Positions 40,738 to 48,456 of a DNA stretch of 64,000 nt are shown here, in pieces (positions within the stretch are counted from its first letter, which is position 1; the number at the start of each line of letters is the position of its first letter). Origin of the DNA: Methyloversatilis universalis EHg5 (lineage in GTDB: Bacteria; Pseudomonadota; Gammaproteobacteria; Burkholderiales; Rhodocyclaceae); NCBI RefSeq assembly GCF_000378945.1, contig NZ_KB900539.1:2437234-2501233 (forward strand). Direction: 5' to 3'. Made by a program: the position numbers and the translations under genes. The notes beneath the pieces are model-generated. The model did not search any database. It saw only the letters and a list, made by a program, of their open reading frames with translations, and was not told the DNA's origin.

Positions 40738-42009
40738 TCAGTGCAGCGCCTCGGCCAGCGGTGCAGCGCTCTGTGCCTGGGCCATCGACAGATAGGCCTC
40801 CATCACGCGCAGCGGGTCCTGCATCAGCCGCTGCTTCCAGGCGCCCAGCGGGGTGCGGGTCTGGATCAGGCCGCGCAGCACGCCGACGTGATCGGTCACG
40901 CCGATCGAGGTGGCGCCGACCAGCACGTCATCCTTGAACTGCAGGCTGATGTAGCGGAAGCGCTCCTCGTCGATGCGCTCAACCGATTCGCCGCCTTCCG
41001 CGCCCCACCACTGACCGAAGGAGGCCGAAATGAGGCCCAGCGTGTCGAGCACGTTGATCGCCATGGTGCCCTGAGAACGGGCACTGCGACCGACCATGTT
41101 CAGCGCCGCGATGCGGCCCTGATCGACCGCGTTCGGCTGGATCGCGTTGACCAGGCGCTCGCCGGTCGAGAAATCGACCGCCTCGGCCACATCACCGGCG
41201 GCATAGACGTCCGGAATGTTGGTGGCGCAGCGCTCATCGATCAGGATGCCGGTGGAACAGGCCACACCGCTGCCATCGAGGAAGGTCACGTTCGGCTTCA
41301 CGCCGGCGGAGGCGATCACCAGATCCGCCACCACTTCGGTGCCGTCACCCAGTGTGGCGATCAGTTCATCGCCATTCGGGCGAATCGAGGTCACACGCGC
41401 ATTGGTGTGCACGCTGACGCCCTTCTGCTTCACCCAGCGCGCGATCATGCCGCCGGCCTTGGAGGTCATCATACGCGGCACCATGCGGTCGCCCATTTCG
41501 ACGATGTCCAGCTTCACGCCGCGCGAAGCCAGCGCTTCCATGATGATGCAGCCGATGAAACCGGCGCCGATCTGCAGCACGCGCGCGCCCTTCTTCGCCT
41601 TGGCCGCGATGTGGCGCGCGTCGTCCAGCGTCCAGCAGGTGTGTACATTGGGCGAATCGATGCCCGGCACCGGCAGCTTGAGCGGATGCGAACCGGTGCA
41701 GACGAGCAGGCGGTCATACGGGAAGGACGTGCCGTCTTCCATGTGAACGATGCGGCCGGCGGTATCGACCGACTTTGCGCGTCCAAGCACTTCCCTGATG
41801 TTCAGCGACGCGAAATGACCGTCGGTCTTGCGCAGCCAGGTGCCCTTCTCCTGGATATTGCCGACCAGCAGGTAGGGAATGGCCATGCGCGAATACGGCG
41901 GCTCCGGCTCGTCGCCGATCATGACGATGTCGGCGTTGCGGTCGGCACGACGGATGGCTTCGGCGGCGACCACGCCAGCCGGGCCGTTACCGATGATGAC
42001 GTGCTTCAT
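40738..42009 (-). CDS. aorC: FAD/NAD(P)H oxidoreductase, AorC-like electron-transfer subunit
   Basis: The 423-residue protein has an FAD-binding Rossmann motif (VIIGNGPAGVVAAEAIRRA) and a second, NADH-binding one (VLQIGAGFIGCIIMEALASRGVK). A C-terminal ATG-GD motif reads DVYAAGDVAEAVDF. The CxxxxC redox pair of disulfide reductases is absent, as in rubredoxin/ferredoxin reductase-type members. Next to aorA and aorB, it matches the FAD subunit that lets bacterial AorABC use NAD. The general family is certain; the subunit assignment comes from context. Confidence 0.82.
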   Translation of the reverse strand: MKHVIIGNGPAGVVAAEAIRRADRNADIVMIGDEPEPPYSRMAIPYLLVGNIQEKGTWLRKTDGHFASLNIREVLGRAKSVDTAGRIVHMEDGTSFPYDRLLVCTGSHPLKLPVPGIDSPNVHTCWTLDDARHIAAKAKKGARVLQIGAGFIGCIIMEALASRGVKLDIVEMGDRMVPRMMTSKAGGMIARWVKQKGVSVHTNARVTSIRPNGDELIATLGDGTEVVADLVIASAGVKPNVTFLDGSGVACSTGILIDERCATNIPDVYAAGDVAEAVDFSTGERLVNAIQPNAVDQGRIAALNMVGRSARSQGTMAINVLDTLGLISASFGQWWGAEGGESVERIDEERFRYISLQFKDDVLVGATSIGVTDHVGVLRGLIQTRTPLGAWKQRLMQDPLRVMEAYLSMAQAQSAAPLAEALH

Positions 42010-42071
42010 GATGTTCCTCTTGAAGTGCAGCGCGCCCCGGAGGGCGCGCTGTGTTCATGCGATGGCGTCGG

Positions 42072-43919
42072 TCACAGGCCCAGGCGGGCAACCGTTTCCG
42101 CCGTCGGACGGCCTTCGCTGTCCCAGCCGCGCAATTCGTAGTACTCGGGAATCATCTTGTCGATGCCCGATACCAGACCCTTGGCCGGACCGGCCTTGGC
42201 GGCTTCGGTCTTCAGGCGCGGCGGCAGATCGTCGTCCTTGCGAGTGAAGCCGGCGGCATTGTTGAACTGACGCTCCATGTTCCAGATGCGCTCGCCCATC
42301 AGGTCCAGCTTTTCCATCGACCAGTCGCCTTCGCAGGCGGCCTGCAGCTGCGGCTGGATGTCCGACAGCGCCCAGGCGAAGGTCGTGAACACGCACAGCC
42401 CGGACGAATCGACCACTGCGGTCGCGTCCTGGAAGGCCTTGACCAGCGCCGGCTTGCCTTCGGTGGTGTGCGGATCGGTCTTGACCGGAATGCCCAGCAC
42501 TTCGGACGAAATGGTGTAGGAACGCAGGTGGCAGGCGCCACGGTTCGAGGTTGCGTAGGTCAGGCCCATGCCCTGAACGCCGCGCGCATCATAGGCCGGG
42601 AATTCCTGGCCCTTGACCGACATAGACAGTTCCGGGTGACCGTACTTCTCGCACAGACGCTTGGAACCGAGACCCACGATCTTGCCGAAACCTTCACCGC
42701 GAGCGGTCTGTTCAACCAGGAAGGTGAGCGCGCGGGCGGAGCCGAACGGCGCTTCGATGCCGATCTCTTCCTTGGTCAACACGCCCATTTCGTACAGTTC
42801 CATCACTGCACCGATGGTGGCACCGAAGGAAATCGGGTCGAAACCGTCTTCGTTGCACAGCATGTTGGCGTACTGCAGCGCCTCGATGTCATCGACGCCG
42901 TTGGCACAGCCCAGCGACCACGCCGCTTCGTATTCCAGACCGCCGGTCGCGCCCCAGTACTTCGGGCTATTCACCACGGTGTAGTGGGTCTGGTCGATCT
43001 TGGAAATGCGACCGCAGGCGATGGTGCAGCCGAAACAGCCCTGGTTGTTCACCAGCTGCGCCTTGCCGTCGGATTCGCGCGGCTCATGCATGGCTTCGGC
43101 GGAAATCTTGCGCGCGCCTTCGAACTGCACGTCCTTGTGATTGCGGGTCGGCATCGCGCCGATCTCGTTGATCACGTTCATCAGCACCTGGGTGCCGTAG
43201 GTGGGCAGGCCCTGACCGGTGACCGCGTTTTCCTTGAGGATCTTCTTCTTCTCGAAGGTGACCTTCATGAATTCCTTCGGGTTGGCCAGATTGCCGACAC
43301 CCAGGGTGCCACGCACGACCAGCGCCTTCAGGTTCTTCGAACCGGCCACGGCGCCGACGCCGGAGCGGCCGGCGGCGCGGTGAAGGTCATTGACGATGGC
43401 GGCGTACAGTACGCCTGCCTCGCCGGTACGGCCGATACAGGACACGCGGACCTGCGGGTCCTGATGTTCCGACTTCAGCGTCTCTTCGGTTTCCCACACG
43501 GTCTTGCCCCACAGATGCGAGGCGTCACGGATTTCGACCTTGTCGTTCTGGATCGACAGGTAGACCGGGCTCGACGCACGGCCTTCGATGATGACCATGT
43601 CCCAGCCTGCGAACTTCAGTTCGGCGCCGAAATAGCCGCCGGAGTTCGAACAGGCGATGGCGCCGGTCAGCGGACCCTTGGTCACCACCGAATAGCGGCC
43701 ACCGGTCGAGGCCATGGTGCCGGTCAGCGGGCCGGTCGCCCAGATGATCTTGTTGTCCGGCGACAGCGGATCGACCTTCGGGTCGATTTCCGACACCAGA
43801 TACTTGGTCGCGAGACCACGCTGACCGAGGTAGTCGTTCGCCCACTCCATATTGAGCGGTTCGCTCTTCGTGGTGCGGTCGGTCAGGTTAACGCGCAGAA
43901 TTTTGCGGGTCCATGCCAT
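42072..43919 (-). CDS. aorB: Tungsten-type aldehyde:ferredoxin oxidoreductase catalytic subunit
   Basis: The 615-residue protein starts MAWTRKILRVNLTD and shows AOR domains throughout: GRYSVVTKGPLTGAIACSNS, then GAVAGSKNLKALVVRG. The [4Fe-4S] ligands are Cys295, Cys298 and Cys302 (GCFGCTIACG) with Cys509 (SSGLCVF). Members bind tungsten with two pterins and oxidise aldehydes to acids; some bacterial AorABC enzymes also run in reverse. An oxygen-sensitive enzyme of this type in a respiring betaproteobacterium is notable. It lies between the ferredoxin and FAD subunit genes. Confidence 0.92.
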   Translation of the reverse strand: MAWTRKILRVNLTDRTTKSEPLNMEWANDYLGQRGLATKYLVSEIDPKVDPLSPDNKIIWATGPLTGTMASTGGRYSVVTKGPLTGAIACSNSGGYFGAELKFAGWDMVIIEGRASSPVYLSIQNDKVEIRDASHLWGKTVWETEETLKSEHQDPQVRVSCIGRTGEAGVLYAAIVNDLHRAAGRSGVGAVAGSKNLKALVVRGTLGVGNLANPKEFMKVTFEKKKILKENAVTGQGLPTYGTQVLMNVINEIGAMPTRNHKDVQFEGARKISAEAMHEPRESDGKAQLVNNQGCFGCTIACGRISKIDQTHYTVVNSPKYWGATGGLEYEAAWSLGCANGVDDIEALQYANMLCNEDGFDPISFGATIGAVMELYEMGVLTKEEIGIEAPFGSARALTFLVEQTARGEGFGKIVGLGSKRLCEKYGHPELSMSVKGQEFPAYDARGVQGMGLTYATSNRGACHLRSYTISSEVLGIPVKTDPHTTEGKPALVKAFQDATAVVDSSGLCVFTTFAWALSDIQPQLQAACEGDWSMEKLDLMGERIWNMERQFNNAAGFTRKDDDLPPRLKTEAAKAGPAKGLVSGIDKMIPEYYELRGWDSEGRPTAETVARLGL

Positions 43920-43938
43920 GTCTGTGTTCCTCCGAAAA

Positions 43939-44409
43939 TCAGGCGGGCTGGTTGCCGAGCTTGTCGGCCCACTGGCGCATGCGGTCAAGACCGGTCCAGT
44001 TGGCGTCCACATAAGTGATGGCGCCGGTCGGACAGGCTTCGGCACAGGCCGGATTGCCACCGCACAGATCACACTTCTGCACCTTGCCGGTCTCGGCCAC
44101 GTAATTCACGGTACCGAACGGACAGGCGATGGTGCACACCTTGCAGCCAACGCACACATCCTCGAACACCACCTTGGCGCCGTTGTCCTTGTCGAGCTTG
44201 ATCGCCTCGACCGGACAGGCATGCATGCACCAGGCTTCATCGCACTGGGTACAGGTGTAGGGCACCTTGGCGCCGGTGTGATGGAAGTCGAACACCTTGA
44301 TGCGCGAAAGCGAGTTGTTGAATACACCGTAGTTCTCGAACGAACAGGCCATCTCGCACTGAAGACAGCTGGTGCACTTCGAGGGATCGATGTGCAGGGA
44401 CTTTTGCAT
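43939..44409 (-). CDS. aorA: Four-cluster ferredoxin, AorA-like
   Basis: The 156-residue protein carries sixteen ligand cysteines for four [4Fe-4S] clusters: CTSCLQCEMAC, CTQCDEAWCMHACP, CVGCKVCTIACP and CDLCGGNPACAEACP. This DMSO-reductase-like ferredoxin layout matches the small electron-transfer subunit of AorABC. It is the first gene of the operon and lies 19 bp before aorB. The start at 44409 follows a GGAGG-like site (GTGGAGGAG on the minus strand). Confidence 0.88.
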   Translation of the reverse strand: MQKSLHIDPSKCTSCLQCEMACSFENYGVFNNSLSRIKVFDFHHTGAKVPYTCTQCDEAWCMHACPVEAIKLDKDNGAKVVFEDVCVGCKVCTIACPFGTVNYVAETGKVQKCDLCGGNPACAEACPTGAITYVDANWTGLDRMRQWADKLGNQPA

Positions 44410-44566
44410 GGTGATTCGCTCCTCCACGTTCTGGGCGTGATGCCGGGGTGCGGGACGGGCCCAGCGCACCCGCTGGCTTGCTATGAAAAACACTTCATAT
44501 TTTAGCGCCCGGATTTCGGCGCCTGCGCGCGTTGCACGCTTCAAAAAGTTCTTATTTGTGAGACAG

Positions 44567-44601
44567 GTGTTCAGGTGTCCAAATTATGGACACCTGAACA
44601 C
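44567..44601. promoter_or_regulatory. 35-bp perfect palindrome upstream of the aor operon
   Basis: Arms GTGTTCAGGTGTCCA (44567-44581) and TGGACACCTGAACAC (44587-44601) are exact inverses around AATTA. It starts right after the stop of the binding-protein gene and ends about 158 bp before aorA. There is no T-run, so it is a poor terminator; an operator or a protective RNA hairpin is more likely. The neighbouring bases TGAGACAGGTGT (44559-44570) recur exactly at 45962-45973. Confidence 0.7.
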
Positions 44602-45447
44602 TCACGGTGTGCGCCAGTTGATGTGATGTCGGGCCAGGATGCGCTTGATCTCGCCTTCGGCGATCAGCGCATTCATTGCCGCCATAATGGCGCGCCCCAG
44701 TTGCGGCTCGCCCTTGCGGATGGCGATGCCCACCGGCCACTGACGCGAATTGAGCATGGCCAGCGGCGGCTGCCCGACCGGGAAGTTGGTGTCCCCGGCC
44801 ACGGACGCCTCAAGTTCGCCCTGCAGCGCCATCACACCGGCCACTTCGCCGCTGCGCAGCGCCGTCACCGCATCAGCCAGCGTCTTGAAATGGCGCAACT
44901 GGTCGCGGTAACGGCCACCATCGGCCGACAGCATCAGTGAATCCGGCAGGGTATCGACCACCACGCCGAACGGCAGCTTCTCGAACGGCAGCATGCTGTC
45001 GAGGTTGTCGACCCTGCGCCGGTCGTAGGCCACCGCATAGCGCTCGCGGTGATAGGGCGCAATGAATTCGACCTTGTCCTGGCGGACCATGTACTCACGG
45101 TCGACCGGCACATGAATCATCATGTCGGCCGGACCGTAGCCCATGTAGTGGCCCTTCCAGACCATATTGCGCAGGTCGTCGTCCATGTTCTCGTCCGCGT
45201 CGAAGAACATGGGCGACATCTTGAGCCCCATGCGGGCCGCGACGGCGGTTGCGATATCCACGTCGGCGCCCTTGCCATCGTCCGAGAACGGCGCGAAATC
45301 CTTGTAGAAGGCCACGCGCAACGCGCCATTCTTCCTGACCGCCGCCCACACCACGTCATCGTCGGCCCGTGCCGGCAGCCCGGCCATCGCCAGCGCCGCC
45401 CCGGCCAGAAGCATGCGGCGACGCGGCAGGCAGATTTCAGTCTTCAT
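44602..45447 (-). CDS. Quinoprotein-associated periplasmic binding protein (SBP_bac_3)
   Basis: The 281-residue protein has a signal peptide with a twin-arginine-like start (PRRRMLLAGAALAMAGLPARA). It has the type 3 solute-binding fold (LRVAFYKDFAPFSDDGKGADVDIATAVAARMGLK). Similar proteins (MoxJ/XoxJ, PedG-like) accompany PQQ dehydrogenases without a transporter; XoxJ is thought to help activate the dehydrogenase. It overlaps the upstream cytochrome gene by 11 bp, and no ABC permease is present. A helper role for the dehydrogenase is therefore more likely than uptake. Confidence 0.82.
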   Translation of the reverse strand: MKTEICLPRRRMLLAGAALAMAGLPARADDDVVWAAVRKNGALRVAFYKDFAPFSDDGKGADVDIATAVAARMGLKMSPMFFDADENMDDDLRNMVWKGHYMGYGPADMMIHVPVDREYMVRQDKVEFIAPYHRERYAVAYDRRRVDNLDSMLPFEKLPFGVVVDTLPDSLMLSADGGRYRDQLRHFKTLADAVTALRSGEVAGVMALQGELEASVAGDTNFPVGQPPLAMLNSRQWPVGIAIRKGEPQLGRAIMAAMNALIAEGEIKRILARHHINWRTP

Positions 45448-45877
45448 GACGGGTTTCGATGTAGGCACGGATGGCCCACATGGCTTCCTGCGACAGCGCA
45501 GCTTCGAACGGCGGCATGTACACAGCACCGTTGCGGACACGACCCTTGCGCACGGTGTTGATGAAGTAATCGTCGGTTTCCGCATCGATCGGCAGCATGC
45601 GCAGATCCGGCGCGATACCGCCGCTCACTGCTTCCAGGCCATGGCAGCGCGCACAGTTCTGATTGTAGGCCGAGCTGCCGACACGGACGGCTTCCTTGTC
45701 GCCGCGGTAGGGGTTCTGCTTGGCCCACTCGTCGCCCAGCTTCTTCAGCGTGCTCACGTCAACGGCCTGCGGCACCACGTCGCCGTGTGCTTCGGCCTTG
45801 GGCGTCATCACGCTGCCGAAAGCGATCAGGGCGGTGACCAGAGCGGTCGTCTTCAGGGTTGCGGCTGCTGCTTTCAT
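45437..45877 (-). CDS. Cytochrome c-550, PedF-like
   Basis: The 146-residue protein has a signal peptide ending near PKAEAHG. A single heme c site is in YNQNCARCHGLEAVSGGIAPDLR, and a methionine-ligand region is near GAVYMPPFEAALSQEAMWAIRAYI. The NPYRGDKEAVRVG stretch is typical of the PedF family, the electron acceptor of PQQ ethanol dehydrogenases. A good sigma54 promoter lies 54 bp upstream. A second PedF-like gene is at 55091-55606. A start at 45898 is possible but less likely. Confidence 0.88.
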   Translation of the reverse strand: MKAAAATLKTTALVTALIAFGSVMTPKAEAHGDVVPQAVDVSTLKKLGDEWAKQNPYRGDKEAVRVGSSAYNQNCARCHGLEAVSGGIAPDLRMLPIDAETDDYFINTVRKGRVRNGAVYMPPFEAALSQEAMWAIRAYIETRHED

Positions 45878-45930
45878 AACTCCTCCAAGAAAGTTCACAT
45901 GCTGTAGATCAGCTTGCGGGTGTGCTCGAT

Positions 45931-45946
45931 TGCACGAATCGTGCCA
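45931..45946 (-). promoter_or_regulatory. Sigma54 promoter of the pedF-like operon
   Basis: On the minus strand TGGCACGATTCGTGCA shows GG-N10-GC with a perfect -24 element TGGCACG and a good -12 element GTGCA. It lies 54 bp before the cytochrome start and faces it. A sigma54 activator gene starts 165 bp away in the opposite direction. Confidence 0.85.
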
Positions 45947-45968
45947 TGTCTCACTCCATTTTGAGACA
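45947..45968. promoter_or_regulatory. Inverted repeat in the activator/pedF-like intergenic region
   Basis: TGTCTCA-N8-TGAGACA is an exact inverted repeat that abuts the -24 element of the sigma54 promoter. The right half-site and what follows, TGAGACAGGTGT, also occur at 44559-44570. It may be bound by the activator encoded at 46111. Its closeness to -24 would suit autorepression or a block better than classical upstream activation. Confidence 0.6.
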
Positions 45969-46110
45969 GGTGTAGCGTAACGAGACGATTCAAGTTATAA
46001 CAGGGGCTATATCCCGATACCCGCTGCACGGGCATGAGCTGCGCGGCAGGTATCGACGGCAAGAGCCGGCACGACCGGCCGTGCATCCCGGAAACGGGCT
46101 CGGAGGAGAC

Positions 46111-48084
46111 ATGGAATACAGCCCCGCCGACCTCTCGCGCAGCGAGCAGGCTCACGAAATCATGCGCAGTGCCGGCGAGGTGCCTTCGGGCGTTCTGCCC
46201 GCGCTGATCGAAACATCCTGGAGTCGCTGCATCAGCCGCGGCCTTGACGCGGACAAATGCGCCAAGGAGATCGAACGCGCGCGGCGCGACCTGCTGATGA
46301 CCGAGCGCGAGCGCAACGAATCACTGCTCAAGCACGCGGCTCCGGTCATGAACGGCCTGTACGCGCAGATCGCGCGCTCCGGTTCGATGATCGTACTCAC
46401 CAATGCGTCGGGTTTCATCATCCACTCGGTCGGCGACCAGGCCTTCCTCGACCGCGCATCAAAGGTCGCGCTGTCGCCCGGCGTCGAATGGTCGGAAGAG
46501 AGCAAGGGCACGAACGCGATCGGCACTGCGCTGGTGGAAAAGGTGCCCGTTTCGGTGCACGGCTCGCAGCATTTCTTCTCGGCGAACCACTTCCTGACCT
46601 GCTCGGCCGCGCCGATCTTCGATCCGTGCAGCCGCATGCTGGGCGTGCTGGACGTGACCGGCGACTCGCGCAATCCGTCGCACCACAGCCTGGCACTGAT
46701 CAATCTGGCGGTGCAGACCATCGAGAACCAGATGTTCGCCCAGGCCTTTCCGGAAGGCTTCGTGCTGAACTGCCACGTGCAGCAGGAACTGATAGGCACG
46801 GTGTTCGAAGCCATGCTCGCGTTCGACCACGACGGACGGGTGCTATCGGCCAACCGCAGCGCCTGCCGCCTGATCGGTCGCAGCCACGCCGAACTGCTGA
46901 CGCACACTTTCACGTCGATGTTCGACAAGCCGCTCAGCGCACTGTACGACCCGCTGCTGCGTGGCACCGACACGCTGGAACTGCGCCTGTTCGGCGGCCG
47001 CACACTGTTCGGCCGCCCCAAGGCCGGCAATCTGAGCCGGCCGCCTGCACGCGTGATCAGCATGGACGTGCAGCGTACGGAATCCGGACCATCGGCCGGT
47101 CCGCGCGTCCAGATTTCGAAAGACAAGGGACTGCATCGCCTGAGCACCGGCGACGGACAGATGGATGCAGTGGTCGAGAAAGTGCGCCGCGTGCTGGGCC
47201 GGGATATTCCGGTACTGATCCAGGGCGAGACCGGCACCGGCAAGGAGCTGCTGGCCCGCGCCATCCACGACGACGGCCCGCGTCACGACCAGACTTTCGT
47301 GGCGGTGAACTGCGCCGCCATTCCGGACGGGCTGATCGAATCAGAACTGTTCGGCTACGAAGAAGGCGCCTTCACCGGCGCACGACGCAAGGGCTACCCC
47401 GGCCGCATCATGCAGGCGGACGGCGGCACCCTATTCCTCGATGAAATCGGCGATATGCCGCTGGCGCTGCAGGCACGGCTGCTGCGCGTGCTACAGGAGC
47501 GCACCGTGGTACCGCTGGGCAGCGGCCGTGCAACACCCGTAGACCTGTCCATCATCTGCGCCACCCACCGCAAGCTGCGCGATCTGGTGGCACAGGGCAG
47601 CTTCCGCGCCGACTTGTACTACCGCCTGAACGGCCTGACCGTCATGCTGCCGCCGCTGCGCGAGCGCAGCGACCTGCGCGCACTGGTCCATCGCATCTTG
47701 GCCAGCGAAGAATCGATTCCGCAGGGGCTGCGCATCGACGACGAGGTGATTTCGCTGTTCGAGCGCCACCCCTGGCCGGGCAATATGCGCCAGCTGGCCA
47801 ACCTGCTGCGCACCGCGGGCGTGATGGCGGCCGACGACGGTTGCATCCACACCCGCCACCTGCCGGACGATTTCATCGACGAACTGGGTGGCAGCACACC
47901 GGCACTGCGGCCGGTCGAAACGGAGTTCCGGCCGATACAGAGCCAGGCGCCCTGCGATCTGGACAGCCTCACGCTGCGCGCGATCCGCGAATCGCTGGCC
48001 CGCAACGAAGGCAATGTCGCCGCCACCGCGCGGGAACTGGGCATCAGCCGCACGACGCTGTACCGCAAGCTGAAAGAAGGCTGA
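46111..48084 (+). CDS. Sigma54-dependent transcriptional activator, AcoR-like
   Basis: The 657-residue protein has a GAF-type sensor (about residues 75-215), a PAS-like segment (225-290) and an AAA+ domain. In the AAA+ domain Walker A is GETGTGKE (372-379), GAFTGA is intact (419-424, so it can contact sigma54) and Walker B is GTLFLDEIGD. A Fis-type helix-turn-helix ends the protein (GNVAATARELGISRTTLYRKL). ATG 46111 follows GGAGGAG; an earlier in-frame ATG lacks this. AcoR-type activators respond to small alcohols, ketones or aldehydes. Three sigma54 promoters within 6 kb make it the probable regulator of the alcohol-oxidation genes. Confidence 0.92.
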   Translation: MEYSPADLSRSEQAHEIMRSAGEVPSGVLPALIETSWSRCISRGLDADKCAKEIERARRDLLMTERERNESLLKHAAPVMNGLYAQIARSGSMIVLTNASGFIIHSVGDQAFLDRASKVALSPGVEWSEESKGTNAIGTALVEKVPVSVHGSQHFFSANHFLTCSAAPIFDPCSRMLGVLDVTGDSRNPSHHSLALINLAVQTIENQMFAQAFPEGFVLNCHVQQELIGTVFEAMLAFDHDGRVLSANRSACRLIGRSHAELLTHTFTSMFDKPLSALYDPLLRGTDTLELRLFGGRTLFGRPKAGNLSRPPARVISMDVQRTESGPSAGPRVQISKDKGLHRLSTGDGQMDAVVEKVRRVLGRDIPVLIQGETGTGKELLARAIHDDGPRHDQTFVAVNCAAIPDGLIESELFGYEEGAFTGARRKGYPGRIMQADGGTLFLDEIGDMPLALQARLLRVLQERTVVPLGSGRATPVDLSIICATHRKLRDLVAQGSFRADLYYRLNGLTVMLPPLRERSDLRALVHRILASEESIPQGLRIDDEVISLFERHPWPGNMRQLANLLRTAGVMAADDGCIHTRHLPDDFIDELGGSTPALRPVETEFRPIQSQAPCDLDSLTLRAIRESLARNEGNVAATARELGISRTTLYRKLKEG

Positions 48085-48190
48085 GCGGCTCGGGTGCAAG
48101 CGTGGGCGTCACGAGGCTGAACACTTCGTACAGCTTCGTTCCACCTGTAACGGCACCGGGAATCCATCCCGGCCCAGGCGGAAGACGGGC

Positions 48191-48220
48191 AAAAAAATGG
48201 CCGGCTTGGGTAAGCCGGCC
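48191..48220 (-). terminator. Terminator downstream of the D-x-D PQQ dehydrogenase gene
   Basis: On the minus strand, GGCCGGCTT-ACCC-AAGCCGGCC is followed by ATTTTTTT. The hairpin lies about 240 bp after the dehydrogenase stop, so a long 3' untranslated region is implied. It has no T-run on the plus strand. Confidence 0.8.
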
Positions 48221-48385
48221 AAAGAGCCATGTCTAACTGAAGAGAACAACACCACCCCGAAACTGCCTGTAACGGAACGGATACGGCCGCAGTACCGGGG
48301 TGGATCACACCACCGGTGACAGGCACGCTCCGGAACTACAGTACGTTCTCCGGTTCGTTGCGGCCTGCCTGCCTTGTTCAGGCAC

Positions 48386-48447
48386 TTCCGGGCACGAGGC
48401 CCGGAAGCATGAAGACATATGCAAGCGCTGTGCCAACATATGTCTTC
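48386..48447 (-). repeat. Two consecutive hairpins in the dehydrogenase 3' untranslated region
   Basis: Nearest the stop is GAAGACATATG / CATATGTCTTC with exact 11-bp arms (48411-48421 and 48437-48447). Next is CTTCCGGGC-ACGAG-GCCCGGAAG (48386-48408). Neither has a T-run. They may protect the 3' end of a highly expressed transcript. Confidence 0.65.
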
Positions 48448-48456
48448 GAACTCATA

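Larger units (their letters stand above)
48085..48456. other. Convergent intergenic region with hairpins
   Basis: This 372-bp gap separates the activator gene and the convergent PQQ dehydrogenase gene. It holds a terminator at 48191-48220 and further inverted repeats at 48386-48447. CCTGTAACGG occurs twice, near 48152 and 48268. No gene is visible. Confidence 0.6.

Noticed and set aside
44410-44566. A sigma54 promoter for aorABC
   Set aside because: I checked the minus strand for GG-N10-GC and found none; a TAAAAT box near 44500 has no matching -35 element.
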